Below, piece by piece: positions 26,917-35,440 of a stretch of 64,000 nucleotides of DNA (positions are counted from its first letter, which is position 1; every line of letters begins with the position of its first letter). Source of the stretch: Sediminicola arcticus (GTDB lineage Bacteria > Bacteroidota > Bacteroidia > Flavobacteriales > Flavobacteriaceae). The DNA lies in contig NZ_JBEXAE010000004.1 in assembly GCF_040566695.1 (NCBI RefSeq), forward strand, positions 62,001 to 126,000, given 5' to 3'. Position numbers and translations under genes: made by a program. The notes beneath the pieces were generated by a model. The model saw only the letters and a program-made list of their open reading frames with translations. It was not told the origin of the DNA and did no database searches.

Positions 26917-28044
26917 TTAATTCATCCAAAATGGGGCAGATACTATGCCCTTGTCCGTATAAAATGTGAGGTAATAAATTGAAGAATTTAAGGTTCCCAA
27001 GTTGACAATATTTTCGCCTATGTCTTTTCCTAGAATATAATGTATGCGTCGACCATTGCTATCAAAAATAGCTCTTCCCAGAATTTTTCCCTGAATCTCG
27101 TATTCCAGTTCACTAGCACCAAATCGCTTATAAATAAGGAGTCCTTGCTTATCTCCTTCCAACAAAGGTTCTTCTTTTACTTTATCTGCCGTAGTAAACA
27201 AAAAGAGTCTTGATTCCGAAGTAATCATGGGACTGCTATTGGTGAACTTTTCTGAAGAAAACATATAACGATTCTCAGAAACGTACGCGATTCCCTCTGC
27301 CTGAAGAAAACCTAAATTTAGGTTAGTTTTTTGTACAGTTCCTACAAATATATTTTCCGGTTCCAATGCATCCACCCGAACTATAAAAGGAAGTAAAAAC
27401 TTAGAATACCCAATAAAATATAGAATACGGGTATCAGGATTAAAACTGGCTCCGGTCACTAGACCGTTTACGGGATAATTTCCAATTTGGGTTGCCACAT
27501 AGCTCCCCGGTATTTTCGGCATTCTATATGCCTTAGTCCCATTACTCTGCCATTGTTTTGTTAGAATAACAAGTTTGTCGTTAAAAACAAAAAGGGCTTC
27601 GGCATCCCAATCACTATTAGGACTTGGAGTAAAGTCGGTTTGATCAGGGTATGAAAAATTAATTTTGTCTGCCGTAACGGAATCCGATCTGTCATAATCT
27701 GTTTTTAATATCCTATATACTGCCAAATCCCTTCTACTGCCATTGTTGTTTCCAATTTCTCCAATATAAATATAAGTGTCGTCCTGTGCAATATCTTCCC
27801 AATCTATATTAACCGCATTAGAAATGGTAACGGTACGTGTAATCTGTAACGAGATCGTATCCAGTTCGAAAAGCTGGGCCTTATTTCCAGAATCATTATG
27901 GGTGATAATTTTATTATTGTGAAAAATTAATCCAGAAGTCTCAAAAACTGCCTCTGGGAGCATCCCCAACTCCCTAGCATTATCTTGCGCTAAACCTAAA
28001 ATAGAAAACAGTAGTGTGCAAAAAATTAAAAAAGTTATTTTCAT
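26917..28044 (-). CDS. Exported beta-propeller-like protein with probable T9SS sorting domain
   Basis: 375 residues from ATG 28044; an ATG at 28071 adds nine residues before the signal peptide and is less likely. A signal peptide (ITFLIFCTLLFSILGLAQ) is followed by repeated beta strands with segments such as SGLIFHNNKIITHNDSG, IDWEDIAQDDTYIYIGEIG and WDAEALFVFNDKLVILTKQW, which look like propeller blades. The last ~70 residues (GKILGRAIFDSNGRRIHYI to the end) have the strand pattern of a type A type-IX-secretion C-terminal domain, but lack the common final lysine. The function is unknown. It is a single gene opposite the photolyase operon. Confidence 0.7.
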   Translation of the reverse strand: MKITFLIFCTLLFSILGLAQDNARELGMLPEAVFETSGLIFHNNKIITHNDSGNKAQLFELDTISLQITRTVTISNAVNIDWEDIAQDDTYIYIGEIGNNNGSRRDLAVYRILKTDYDRSDSVTADKINFSYPDQTDFTPSPNSDWDAEALFVFNDKLVILTKQWQSNGTKAYRMPKIPGSYVATQIGNYPVNGLVTGASFNPDTRILYFIGYSKFLLPFIVRVDALEPENIFVGTVQKTNLNLGFLQAEGIAYVSENRYMFSSEKFTNSSPMITSESRLFLFTTADKVKEEPLLEGDKQGLLIYKRFGASELEYEIQGKILGRAIFDSNGRRIHYILGKDIGENIVNLGTLNSSIYYLTFYTDKGIVSAPFWMN

Positions 28045-28170
28045 GACTATTGTGCTTTGGGAAATGTACAAAATTAGAGGGACCTATTAAATAATTTAAG
28101 CCGTCTGTGAACAATATATCGTTAACCTCAAATCAATATTTCCAATACACAAATACATATTATTTTAATT

Positions 28171-28219
28171 TTGTTTAACTTTTATAATTATTATCTAAAC
28201 AATAATACCCCTATCTTTG
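28171..28219 (+). promoter_or_regulatory. Photolyase operon promoter with inverted repeat TTGTTTA-N18-TAAACAA
   Basis: A -7 element TATCTTTG lies at 28212-28219, 14 bp before the SRPBCC start codon. Upstream, perfect 7-bp arms TTGTTTA (28171-28177) and TAAACAA (28196-28202) are separated by 18 bp; the downstream arm ends 9 bp before the -7 element and overlaps the place of a -33 box. No TTG is present at the normal -33 distance. The arrangement suggests a dimeric regulator, perhaps light-responsive, but no regulator gene is adjacent. Confidence 0.5.
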
Positions 28220-28233
28220 GACAAACCTAAACA

Positions 28234-28731
28234 ATGAAATTGTACCAATTACGCTCAAAACAGTCTTTGCCTATTAGTAAGCAAAAAGCTTGGAACTTTC
28301 TATCCCAGCCTAAAAATCTAAAGGTCATTACTCCTGAGCACATGGGGTTTCATGTTCTTTCTGGAGGTGACAAACCCATGTTCCCAGGGCAAATCATACA
28401 ATATAAAGTATCCCCTTTTCCAGGATTTACTACTAAATGGGTGTCAGAAATAACCCAAGTAGAATACGGGAATTATTTTGTGGATGTCCAACTTTTTGGA
28501 CCTTATGCCCTGTGGCATCATAAACATTTTATCCATGAGATTGAGGGTGGAGTGGTGATGGAAGATATTATTGATTACAAGATTCCTCTTGGAATATTGG
28601 GACAAATGGCACACCCCATTATTGTTAAAAAGCAATTAAAGCAAATCTTTAAATTCAGGGAAGAGAAATTGACCAATTTATTTGGAACAATGGAAAACAT
28701 GCCTAGCGAATTAATTTTTGATTCATTTTAA
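28234..28731 (+). CDS. SRPBCC/START-like ligand-binding protein
   Basis: 165 residues, all one SRPBCC fold: N-terminal strand LRSKQSLPISKQKAWNFLSQ, middle strands FTTKWVSEITQVEYGN and a C-terminal helix. SRPBCC proteins bind hydrophobic ligands. Relatives occur fused to or beside SDR/YfcH-type proteins and photolyases in many Bacteroidota; a catalytic role is not known. It is the first gene of the light operon, with the SDR gene 37 bp downstream. The TATCTTTG element directly before it gives a leader of about nine nucleotides. Confidence 0.82.
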   Translation: MKLYQLRSKQSLPISKQKAWNFLSQPKNLKVITPEHMGFHVLSGGDKPMFPGQIIQYKVSPFPGFTTKWVSEITQVEYGNYFVDVQLFGPYALWHHKHFIHEIEGGVVMEDIIDYKIPLGILGQMAHPIIVKKQLKQIFKFREEKLTNLFGTMENMPSELIFDSF

Positions 28732-28768
28732 AAACCATAAAAAGAACAACTACTAAAAAATTAAATAT

Positions 28769-29461
28769 ATGAAAAAGAACATCGTATTAATTGGAGGATC
28801 TCATGGAATAGGACATGCCATAGTCACCCAATTAGCTCCTGATAACAACATATTTGTAGCATCACGTAGCAACGAAGGTTTAGAAAACCTCGATGTAACA
28901 CACATACAGTTTGATGCCACAAAAGATGATTTAGATGCCAGTAAGTTTCCTAACGAGATACACGGTTTTGTTTTCTGTCCAGGAAGCATCAATTTAAAAC
29001 CTTTTAAAATGATGGGGCTAGATACCTTTGAACAAGACATGCATTTGAACTTTTTTAGTCTTGTAAAAGTACTGAAAGCCATCATGTCAAAAATGACAGA
29101 TAATGCCAGCATGGTATTTTTCAGTACCGTTGCGGTCACCAACGGCATGCCCTTCCATACTAGTGTTTCTGCCTCAAAAGGGGCAATAGAAGGATTTGCA
29201 AAATCCCTAGCAGCAGAATATGCTCCTAAATTACGCGTGAACGTGGTAGCTCCTTCATTAGTAGACACCCCATTGTCTTCAAGGTTGCTGAATAACGATA
29301 AGAAAAGGGAAGCAATGGCAGAAAGACATCCCTTGAAAAGAGTAGGAACCCCAGAGGATATCGCCAATATTGCCGTATTTTTGTTAAGCGATGACAGTAG
29401 TTGGATGACCGGACAAATCATTGGTGTGGATGGTGGTCTGTCGACCTTAAATGTAAATTAG
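28769..29461 (+). CDS. Short-chain dehydrogenase/reductase
   Basis: 230 residues, classical SDR. The cofactor motif GGSHGIG (residues 9-15) replaces the common TGxxxGIG. The active-site pair is visible as Ser in VFFSTVAV and the Tyr position as HTSVSASKGA, where the usual YxxxK reads SxxxK, so the catalytic Tyr is apparently replaced by Ser while Lys remains. The C-terminal part (VDTPLSSR, SSWMTGQIIGVDGG) is normal. It lies in the photolyase operon between the SRPBCC and photolyase genes. Because of the Tyr change it may bind NAD(P)H without normal reductase activity. Confidence 0.88.
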   Translation: MKKNIVLIGGSHGIGHAIVTQLAPDNNIFVASRSNEGLENLDVTHIQFDATKDDLDASKFPNEIHGFVFCPGSINLKPFKMMGLDTFEQDMHLNFFSLVKVLKAIMSKMTDNASMVFFSTVAVTNGMPFHTSVSASKGAIEGFAKSLAAEYAPKLRVNVVAPSLVDTPLSSRLLNNDKKREAMAERHPLKRVGTPEDIANIAVFLLSDDSSWMTGQIIGVDGGLSTLNVN

Positions 29462-29476
29462 AAAGTAAAATGGCGC

Positions 29477-30787
29477 ATGAATAAAAAAGTTTCTGTTTTT
29501 TGGTTTAGGAGAGATTTGCGATTGGATGACAATGTTGGTTTTTTGGCAGCTTTAAAAAGTGGGCATCCTGTGATGCCTATTTTTATATTCGATAGTGAAA
29601 TTTTAGAAAAGCTCCCTGAGCAAGATCCTCGGATAACATTCATTCATGAAACCCTACAACAAATGAGTTCAGAGCTTCAAGATATCCATGGAAGTTCCAT
29701 TGCTATTTATCATGGAAAACCATATCAAATCTTTCAGAACCTCTTAAAAGAAAATGAAATCGCTGAAGTATATACCAATAGGGACTATGAACCATATGCG
29801 TTGAAAAGGGATTCGGCCATTGAAAAACTTTTAGATGCGGAAGACATCCCATTCCATACTTTTAAGGACCAGGTTATCTTTGAAAAGAATGAGGTAGTTA
29901 AAGATGATGGAAATCCTTATGTGGTCTATACCCCCTTTAAAAGAAAATGGAAAGACGCATTTTCAGAAAAGGAGCATCTTACCATTCACTCTACTAGTCA
30001 ATACCTTCATAACCTAATCCAACAAAGCAGCCTCCCAAATTTTTCCTTAGCTGATATAGGATTTAAAAAATCCGATATTAAGGTTCATGAGTATGACGTA
30101 ACACCTACCCTTATTGAGAACTATGAGGACACCCGAAACTATCCAGCTATTGAAAACGGCACTTCTAGACTTGGGCCACATTTACGTTTTGGAACGGTGT
30201 CTATACGTAAAATGATGAAAAAAGCCCTTGCGGAAAAGAACGAAGTATTTTGGAGCGAGCTGGTGTGGCGAGAATTTTTTATGCAGATTTTATGGCATTT
30301 TCCACATACAGTCCATAATTCTTTTAAACCAAAATACGATAGGATAACATGGAGGAACAATGAAGAGGAATTTGACAAATGGACAAGCGGACAAACCGGA
30401 TACGCCTTGGTAGATGCCGGAATGAGAGAGCTAAATACCACTGGTTACATGCACAACAGGGTGCGGATGTTGGTGGCTAGTTTTTTATGCAAACATTTAT
30501 TGATAGATTGGCGCTGGGGAGAAGCTTATTTTGCTGAAAAGCTTTTGGACTATGAAATGAGCAGTAATGTGGGCAATTGGCAGTGGGCAGCAGGTAGCGG
30601 TGTTGATGCCGCTCCCTATTTCAGGATCTTTAACCCAATGACCCAAGTTGATAAGTTTGATAAGCAAAAGAAATACATCCATAAATGGGTCCCTGAATTG
30701 GAAAAGAGTTCCTATCCTAATATGGTAGTAGACCATAAAGAAGCTAGGGAACGCTGTTTAATCACCTATAAGGAAGCGTTGGCCTAA
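29477..30787 (+). CDS. Deoxyribodipyrimidine photolyase (class I-type)
   Basis: 436 residues. The N-terminal Rossmann-like antenna domain begins VSVFWFRRDLRLDDN; the C-terminal helical FAD domain contains TSRLGPHLRFGTVS, WRWGEAYFAEKLLDYE and NWQWAAGSGVDAAPYFRIFNP, the last including the photolyase signature that positions FAD and the DNA lesion. It repairs UV-induced cyclobutane pyrimidine dimers with blue light. It follows the SDR gene by 15 bp and overlaps the next photolyase-like gene by one base (TAATG). The symbol phrB is likely but the exact lesion type is not read from the sequence. Confidence 0.92.
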   Translation: MNKKVSVFWFRRDLRLDDNVGFLAALKSGHPVMPIFIFDSEILEKLPEQDPRITFIHETLQQMSSELQDIHGSSIAIYHGKPYQIFQNLLKENEIAEVYTNRDYEPYALKRDSAIEKLLDAEDIPFHTFKDQVIFEKNEVVKDDGNPYVVYTPFKRKWKDAFSEKEHLTIHSTSQYLHNLIQQSSLPNFSLADIGFKKSDIKVHEYDVTPTLIENYEDTRNYPAIENGTSRLGPHLRFGTVSIRKMMKKALAEKNEVFWSELVWREFFMQILWHFPHTVHNSFKPKYDRITWRNNEEEFDKWTSGQTGYALVDAGMRELNTTGYMHNRVRMLVASFLCKHLLIDWRWGEAYFAEKLLDYEMSSNVGNWQWAAGSGVDAAPYFRIFNPMTQVDKFDKQKKYIHKWVPELEKSSYPNMVVDHKEARERCLITYKEALA

Positions 30788-32268
30788 TGGTTATTGTTTG
30801 GTTTAAACGAGATCTAAGGATCATGGATCATGAACCCTTGGCCCAAGCTATCGCCAAGAACCAAAAAATACTATTGATTTATAGCTTTGAACCCTTGTGG
30901 ACCGAGGACGGTCACTACAGTAAGATTCACCTAGATTTCATAAAACAAAGCCTTTCTGATATCAATGTCCAATTGGCAACATTCAACACCCAAGTACTTT
31001 GCGTTTCTGAAAATTTCCCTGTAGCATTGGAAAAATTGCATGGCGTGGAAAAGATCACCTATCTATTTTCACATCAAGAAACGGGTATGAAAATGACCTA
31101 TGACCGTGATAAAAAAGTTGCCCAATGGTGCAGAGCACATCAAGTTAATTGGCAGGAAAATATTCATAACGGTGTTTTTAGAGGTCGTAAAAATCGTGCC
31201 GACTGGCAAAAAAATTGGGTAGCGTTTATCAATAAGAACCTTGTAAATCCTATAATGGACATGGGTGATTTCTTTACTAGAGAAGAAATCCAATTGTCCA
31301 TTGAACCTCTCTTTGTTATTGCCGATCTACATACTAGCAACAGTCCCCTTTATCAAAAAGGCGGAACCTCTCAAGGCGTTAAATATCTGCGTTCTTTTAT
31401 AGACCAGCGTATACAAGGTTATAATAAAAATTATTCCAAGCCTTTTACTTCTAGAAAACACAGTAGCCGGGTCTCCCCCTATCTAGCTTGGGGTAATCTA
31501 TCGGTACGCCAAGTTTGTCAATTTATGGCGAACCATAAAAACAAAGTGAAAGACAAAAGAAACCTGAACTCTTTTTTATCCCGTTTACGCTGGCAGGCCC
31601 ATTTCATTCAAAAATTTGAAATGGAAGGGAGCATGGAATTTGTAAGTGTCAACGCTGGGTACCATCAACTTGCAAAACCAGTAAACCAAGAATTACAAAA
31701 AGCTTGGAAGGATGGGCAAACAGGAGTTCCCATGGTAGATGCCGCGATGCGCTGCTTGGTCCAAACAGGTTTTGTCAACTTTAGACTTAGGGCATTATTA
31801 GCTTCTTTTTTCACGCATCTCCTATGGCAACCTTGGCAAGATTGCACGCAACATTTGGCGCAGCACTTTTTAGATTTTGAACCTGGCATACATTTTCCAC
31901 AATTGAACATGCAGGCTGGAGAAACTGGAATTAATACCATAAGGATTTACAACCCTGTTAAAAATGGGATCGATCACGATCCAGAAGGCTTATTTATAAA
32001 AAAATGGGTGCCAGAACTATCCAACCTACCTCATCAATACCTACATGAACCATGGAAAATACCCCTTATGGAACAACAATTCTTAGGTTTTGAATTGGGA
32101 AAAAACTATCCAAACCCTATAGTTAATCTGCATAGTTCAAGAAAACATGCTAGTGATGCCCTATGGACTTTCAAAAATTCAGCTCCTGTAAAATTGGAAG
32201 GGACTCGGATTTTAAATAAGCATACCTTGGAAGGCAGACCTGTTTGGGATGACCAAGACACTCCCTAA
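30787..32268 (+). CDS. Second photolyase/cryptochrome-family flavoprotein
   Basis: 493 residues. The antenna domain starts VIVWFKRDLRIMDHEPL, and the FAD domain shows SSRVSPYLAWGNLS, a long SRLRWQAHFIQKFE segment and GQTGVPMVDAAMRCL. The usual NWQW(A/S)AG(T)G signature is changed here to QLNMQAGETGINTIRIYNP, so the DNA-lesion side differs from class I photolyases. No four-cysteine Fe-S cluster pattern was seen. It may be a cryptochrome-like photoreceptor or a repair enzyme of another lesion class. It is translationally coupled to the upstream photolyase by TAATG. Confidence 0.85.
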   Translation: MVIVWFKRDLRIMDHEPLAQAIAKNQKILLIYSFEPLWTEDGHYSKIHLDFIKQSLSDINVQLATFNTQVLCVSENFPVALEKLHGVEKITYLFSHQETGMKMTYDRDKKVAQWCRAHQVNWQENIHNGVFRGRKNRADWQKNWVAFINKNLVNPIMDMGDFFTREEIQLSIEPLFVIADLHTSNSPLYQKGGTSQGVKYLRSFIDQRIQGYNKNYSKPFTSRKHSSRVSPYLAWGNLSVRQVCQFMANHKNKVKDKRNLNSFLSRLRWQAHFIQKFEMEGSMEFVSVNAGYHQLAKPVNQELQKAWKDGQTGVPMVDAAMRCLVQTGFVNFRLRALLASFFTHLLWQPWQDCTQHLAQHFLDFEPGIHFPQLNMQAGETGINTIRIYNPVKNGIDHDPEGLFIKKWVPELSNLPHQYLHEPWKIPLMEQQFLGFELGKNYPNPIVNLHSSRKHASDALWTFKNSAPVKLEGTRILNKHTLEGRPVWDDQDTP

Positions 32269-32340
32269 ATTAGATACCTACTATAGTTTCATGTTTTTCA
32301 ATTGCTTCCTTAATTATTAAATTTAGGGAAAGTTAGCACC

Positions 32341-32748
32341 ATGATAGAAAATAAAACCAAACCTACAAAGGCTTCGGTCATCCGGTTTTTGAACTCCATT
32401 GAAAATGAAACAAGACGTAACGACTCTTTTGTTCTTATAGAGAAAATGGAAAGCCTGCGGTAATGTGGGGAGATAGCCTTGTTGGATTCGATTCTTACCA
32501 CTATAAATACGATTCTGGTCGCGAAGGAGATATGATGCTCATTGGATTTTCGCCTAGAAAACATAACCTTATCCTCTATATTATGACCGGTTTTGATCGA
32601 TTCGATGAGCTCCTACATAAATTGGGGGGGGCATAAAACAGGGAAATCATGCCTTTATATTAAAAAATTATCAGATATTGACATCGATATTTTAAAAGAA
32701 CTGATTGTCATTTCCTATACTCACTTTAACATCAAATACAATACATAA
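32341..32748 (+). pseudogene. DUF1801 (YdhG-like) gene broken by two frameshifts
   Basis: ATG 32341 opens a frame that reads MIENKTKPTKASVIRFLNSI and stops at TAA 32461. From 32454 the next frame continues the same family (PAVMWGDSLVGFDSYHYKY, GFSPRKHNLILYIM) until a stop just after an 8-G run at 32624-32631. Removing one G restores a third segment (HKTGKSCLYIKKLSDIDID) to the TAA ending at 32748. The first shift looks like a small deletion near 32452, since family members have a few more residues between the two parts. The three pieces together make one DUF1801 protein of about 135 residues. A sequencing slip in the G run can explain the second shift but not the first. Confidence 0.78.
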
Positions 32749-32761
32749 AATAACCCAACAG

Positions 32762-34189
32762 ATGAAAAAAACAATATTTTTAATGGCGATGCTTGTTACG
32801 GCTTCGGCATTCTCTCAAAAAATGAATAGCAACAAAAAAGCAATCATAGCCTCCGTAGAGCGCCATGAGGAAGCTTTGACTAAGATTAGTGATTCTATTT
32901 GGGCATTGGCAGAAACTGCTTTTGAAGAGCAACAATCTTCTAAAATTTTGGCCGACTATGCAGAAAAAAATGGGTTTATAGTAGAACGAGGGGTTGCCGG
33001 AATGCCTACAGCATTTGTTGCTACCTACGGCAGCGGAAGTCCTGTGATAAGCGTATTGGGTGAGTTTGATGCCCTTCCGGGAATATCCCAAAAGGCACAA
33101 CCAACCAAAGATCCCCTAGATGAAGGTGCTGCCGGACATGGTTGTGGCCACAACCTATTTGGTGCTGCTTCGCTTGGATCGGCTATAGCTGCAAAGGAAT
33201 TGATTGAACAAGGAAAATTAAAAGGAACCATTAAGTTTATGGGTACCCCATCCGAAGAAAAGTTCTTTGGAAAGATATGGATGGTTCGCGAAGGTATATG
33301 GGATGGAGTAGATGTAAATATCAGCTGGCACCCTAGTGCCGAAACCAAGGCCGATGTACAAAGCTCATTGGCATTAGTAGACTTTAAGGTTGAATTTTAT
33401 GGTCAAGCCGCCCATGCTTCTATGGATCCATGGAATGGTCGTAGTGCCTCCGATGCCTTAGAATTATATACCAATGGCATCAACTACTATAGGGAACATA
33501 TAAAACCTACAGTTCGTATTCATTACCACATTCAAGATGGCGGTCAGGTGGTTAATGTTGTTCCAGATTATTCACGTTTATGGGTAAGGGTACGCGATAG
33601 TAAACGCAGTGGAATGATGCCTGTATATGAAAGGGTTCAAAAAATGGCCGAAGGTGCCGCTATCATGGCTAATGTGGATTATAAAATATCTTTGATTTCT
33701 GGTATTTATGAAACGCTAGTCAATCGGTCTGGAGGTGAAATCATGCAGAAGAACTTGGAACTTTTAGGGCCCATTACGTACACAGCTGAAGAAACTGCTT
33801 TTGGGAAGAAAATTCAAGAAGGGACAGGAAAAGAGCAAGTTGGGATGGACAGTAAGATTTATCCTTTAGAAGAAACTAAAGAAAACCCAGGAGGAGGATC
33901 TACAGATGTTGGGGATGTAAGCTGGAATGTGGCCAACATCAATTTAGGTGTAACCACTGCCCCAAAGGACACACCTTGGCATTCATGGGCGGTAGTTGCC
34001 TGCGGCGGAATGAGCATAGGCCATAAAGGAATGGCCTATGCAGCCAAAGCAATGGGCATGACCATGGTAGACCTCTTTGAGAATCCTAAGTTGGTAGAAA
34101 AGGTAAAGACAGAATACAAAGAGAGAAAAGGCAGTGAGGTTTATAAAGCTATTGTGCCCGATGGGCCACCGCCAATAGGAAAGAACTAA
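32762..34189 (+). CDS. Exported M20 family amidohydrolase (AbgB-like)
   Basis: 475 residues from ATG 32762, which starts a signal peptide (KKTIFLMAMLVTASAFSQ); the frame is open from a TTG at 32705, which would add residues that overlap the upstream pseudogene. Zinc-binding motifs of the M20 amidohydrolase subfamily are visible: FDALPGISQ, EGAAGHGCGHNLFGA, GTPSEEKFFGK, and the last His in WHSWAVVACGGMSIGHKG. It resembles aminobenzoyl-glutamate hydrolase subunit B and related aminoacylases, which cleave amide bonds of N-acyl amino acids. The signal peptide places it in the periplasm. The exact substrate is unknown. Confidence 0.9.
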   Translation: MKKTIFLMAMLVTASAFSQKMNSNKKAIIASVERHEEALTKISDSIWALAETAFEEQQSSKILADYAEKNGFIVERGVAGMPTAFVATYGSGSPVISVLGEFDALPGISQKAQPTKDPLDEGAAGHGCGHNLFGAASLGSAIAAKELIEQGKLKGTIKFMGTPSEEKFFGKIWMVREGIWDGVDVNISWHPSAETKADVQSSLALVDFKVEFYGQAAHASMDPWNGRSASDALELYTNGINYYREHIKPTVRIHYHIQDGGQVVNVVPDYSRLWVRVRDSKRSGMMPVYERVQKMAEGAAIMANVDYKISLISGIYETLVNRSGGEIMQKNLELLGPITYTAEETAFGKKIQEGTGKEQVGMDSKIYPLEETKENPGGGSTDVGDVSWNVANINLGVTTAPKDTPWHSWAVVACGGMSIGHKGMAYAAKAMGMTMVDLFENPKLVEKVKTEYKERKGSEVYKAIVPDGPPPIGKN

Positions 34190-34269
34190 CATAAGATTCA
34201 AGATCGTAACGGCTTACTAATTTTGAGGTCTACATAAAATGTTTTGATTCATTAAAAAAACTATTAATT

Positions 34270-34365
34270 ATGAGGTCCATATGCCTGTTCCTGTTCATTA
34301 TTTGGATCACCTTTGGATGCGAAGAATCCAAGAAGGAAGTAAGTCATATGGATCCTATAAACTAG
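34270..34365 (+). pseudogene. Lipoprotein leader fragment
   Basis: ATG 34270 encodes 31 residues: a hydrophobic stretch SICLFLFIIWITFGC that looks like a lipoprotein signal with Cys at residue 17, then EESKKEVSHMDP, and a TAG at 34363. It overlaps, in another frame, the first codons of the hydrolase remnant. It may be the leader of a lost lipoprotein whose body was deleted. A spurious reading is possible. Confidence 0.35.
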
Positions 34366-34745
34366 CAATGCAGGCAGAATACCAAGGCGCTTTGGGTGTG
34401 GTCCTCAACAAACCTACTCCTAATGAACTGATCAAACGCGTAAAACAAAAAATTGATATCCCAGTAGTAATTACCATTGTTTCCGAAAAGGACGATATAA
34501 AAGGAAGGATAGCCGCAGGAGTAAATATTTTTAACGTTTCTGGAGCTGAAAAAACAAAGGAAATCGTTCATCGGATAAGGGAATATGATGACAAGGTAGC
34601 CTTCCTTGCCACTGGAGGAAAGAATGACGATAGCATCTTGATGGTAATTGAAAAAGGAGCCAACGCCATATCCTATACCTCCGACAACAGGAGAACTCAT
34701 TAAAGGCATTATAGCAAAATATAGAGCAGCGAAAAATATATTTAA
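34281..34745 (+). pseudogene. Decayed TIM-barrel 'hydrolase' family gene, 5'-truncated and frameshifted
   Basis: From about residue 28 the frame reads YKLAMQAEYQGALGVVLNKP, then IDIPVVITIVSEKDDIKG, GVNIFNVSGAEKTKEIVHRI and ATGGKNDDSILMVIEKGANAISYT, where it shifts near 34678. The expected ending (PPTTGELIKGIIAKYR) continues in the next frame from 34679. From memory this matches the C-terminal half of a roughly 230-residue family, labelled only 'hydrolase', whose first ~120 residues are absent here. The upstream codons 34281-34360 do not look like that family. The gene is thus cut at the 5' end and shifted by a likely 2-nt loss at the 3' end, and it is unlikely to be functional. Confidence 0.7.
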
Positions 34746-34747
34746 AC

Positions 34748-35440
34748 GTGACCAAGACACCCCTTCACCATCTCATATTTGGATTTATCTTCTTTTTGTT
34801 GGTGGCTTTGGATATTTATTTAAGTAGCACTTCGCACAGCTTTTTTAGGATAGTCAGCAAACCCTTCATCCTAACATCCCTGATAGTCTATTTCTTTCTG
34901 AATAGAAAAGGGATGCAAAAAAGATCTTCACAATTTACATTAATGGCGTTGGTGTTTTCGCTAGTGGGAGATGTTTTTCTTTTATTCGATAGTGTATCCG
35001 AGCTTTACTTTATTTTGGGATTGAGTTCCTTTCTTTTAGCACATATTTTTTATGCATTTTGCTTTTATACTCAACGCAGTTCAAAAAACGGATTAGATCT
35101 TTGGATAACGACACTACTTTTTACGGGTTATGGATTTGCGTTATATAGTATTCTTTATTCCTATTTAGGGAACATTAAAATACCGGTCTCTATCTATATT
35201 CTTGCCATTCTAATCATGATACTAATGGCCTATAAACGAAAAGGGAACGTTTCGGGCAACAGTTTTCTTTTGGTTTTTTTTGGAGCACTAAGTTTTATAA
35301 TTTCAGATAGTTTTTTGGCAATCAATAAATTTATCACGCCCCTTCCCTACTCTAATTTAATGGTAATGGGCACCTACGCCATTGCCCAATATCTAATTAT
35401 AAGAGGTTTAATTAGAGACACTCATGGGGACACACATTAA
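34748..35440 (+). CDS. YhhN family (lysoplasmalogenase-type) membrane protein
   Basis: 230 residues and eight predicted membrane helices. The YhhN/TMEM86 pattern is recognised from SKPFILTSLIVYFFLN, ALVFSLVGDVFLLF and ISDSFLAINKF, which include the conserved acidic residues within helices (Asp in GDVFL and SDSFLA) thought to be catalytic. Members hydrolyse the vinyl-ether bond of lysoplasmalogens. The only plausible start is the GTG at 34748, because the first helix begins soon after it. It overlaps the GNAT gene by 17 bp. A lipid role in this organism is unproven. Confidence 0.85.
   Translation: MTKTPLHHLIFGFIFFLLVALDIYLSSTSHSFFRIVSKPFILTSLIVYFFLNRKGMQKRSSQFTLMALVFSLVGDVFLLFDSVSELYFILGLSSFLLAHIFYAFCFYTQRSSKNGLDLWITTLLFTGYGFALYSILYSYLGNIKIPVSIYILAILIMILMAYKRKGNVSGNSFLLVFFGALSFIISDSFLAINKFITPLPYSNLMVMGTYAIAQYLIIRGLIRDTHGDTH

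Noticed and set aside
28801..29421. Long open frame (206 codons) on the minus strand opposite the SDR gene
   Set aside because: It mirrors a strong SDR gene in the other direction, has no recognisable motif and lacks a promoter; it is a shadow.
32310..32564. Minus-strand frame across the DUF1801 remnant
   Set aside because: The plus-strand pieces match a known family in three frames, so the opposite frame is a shadow.
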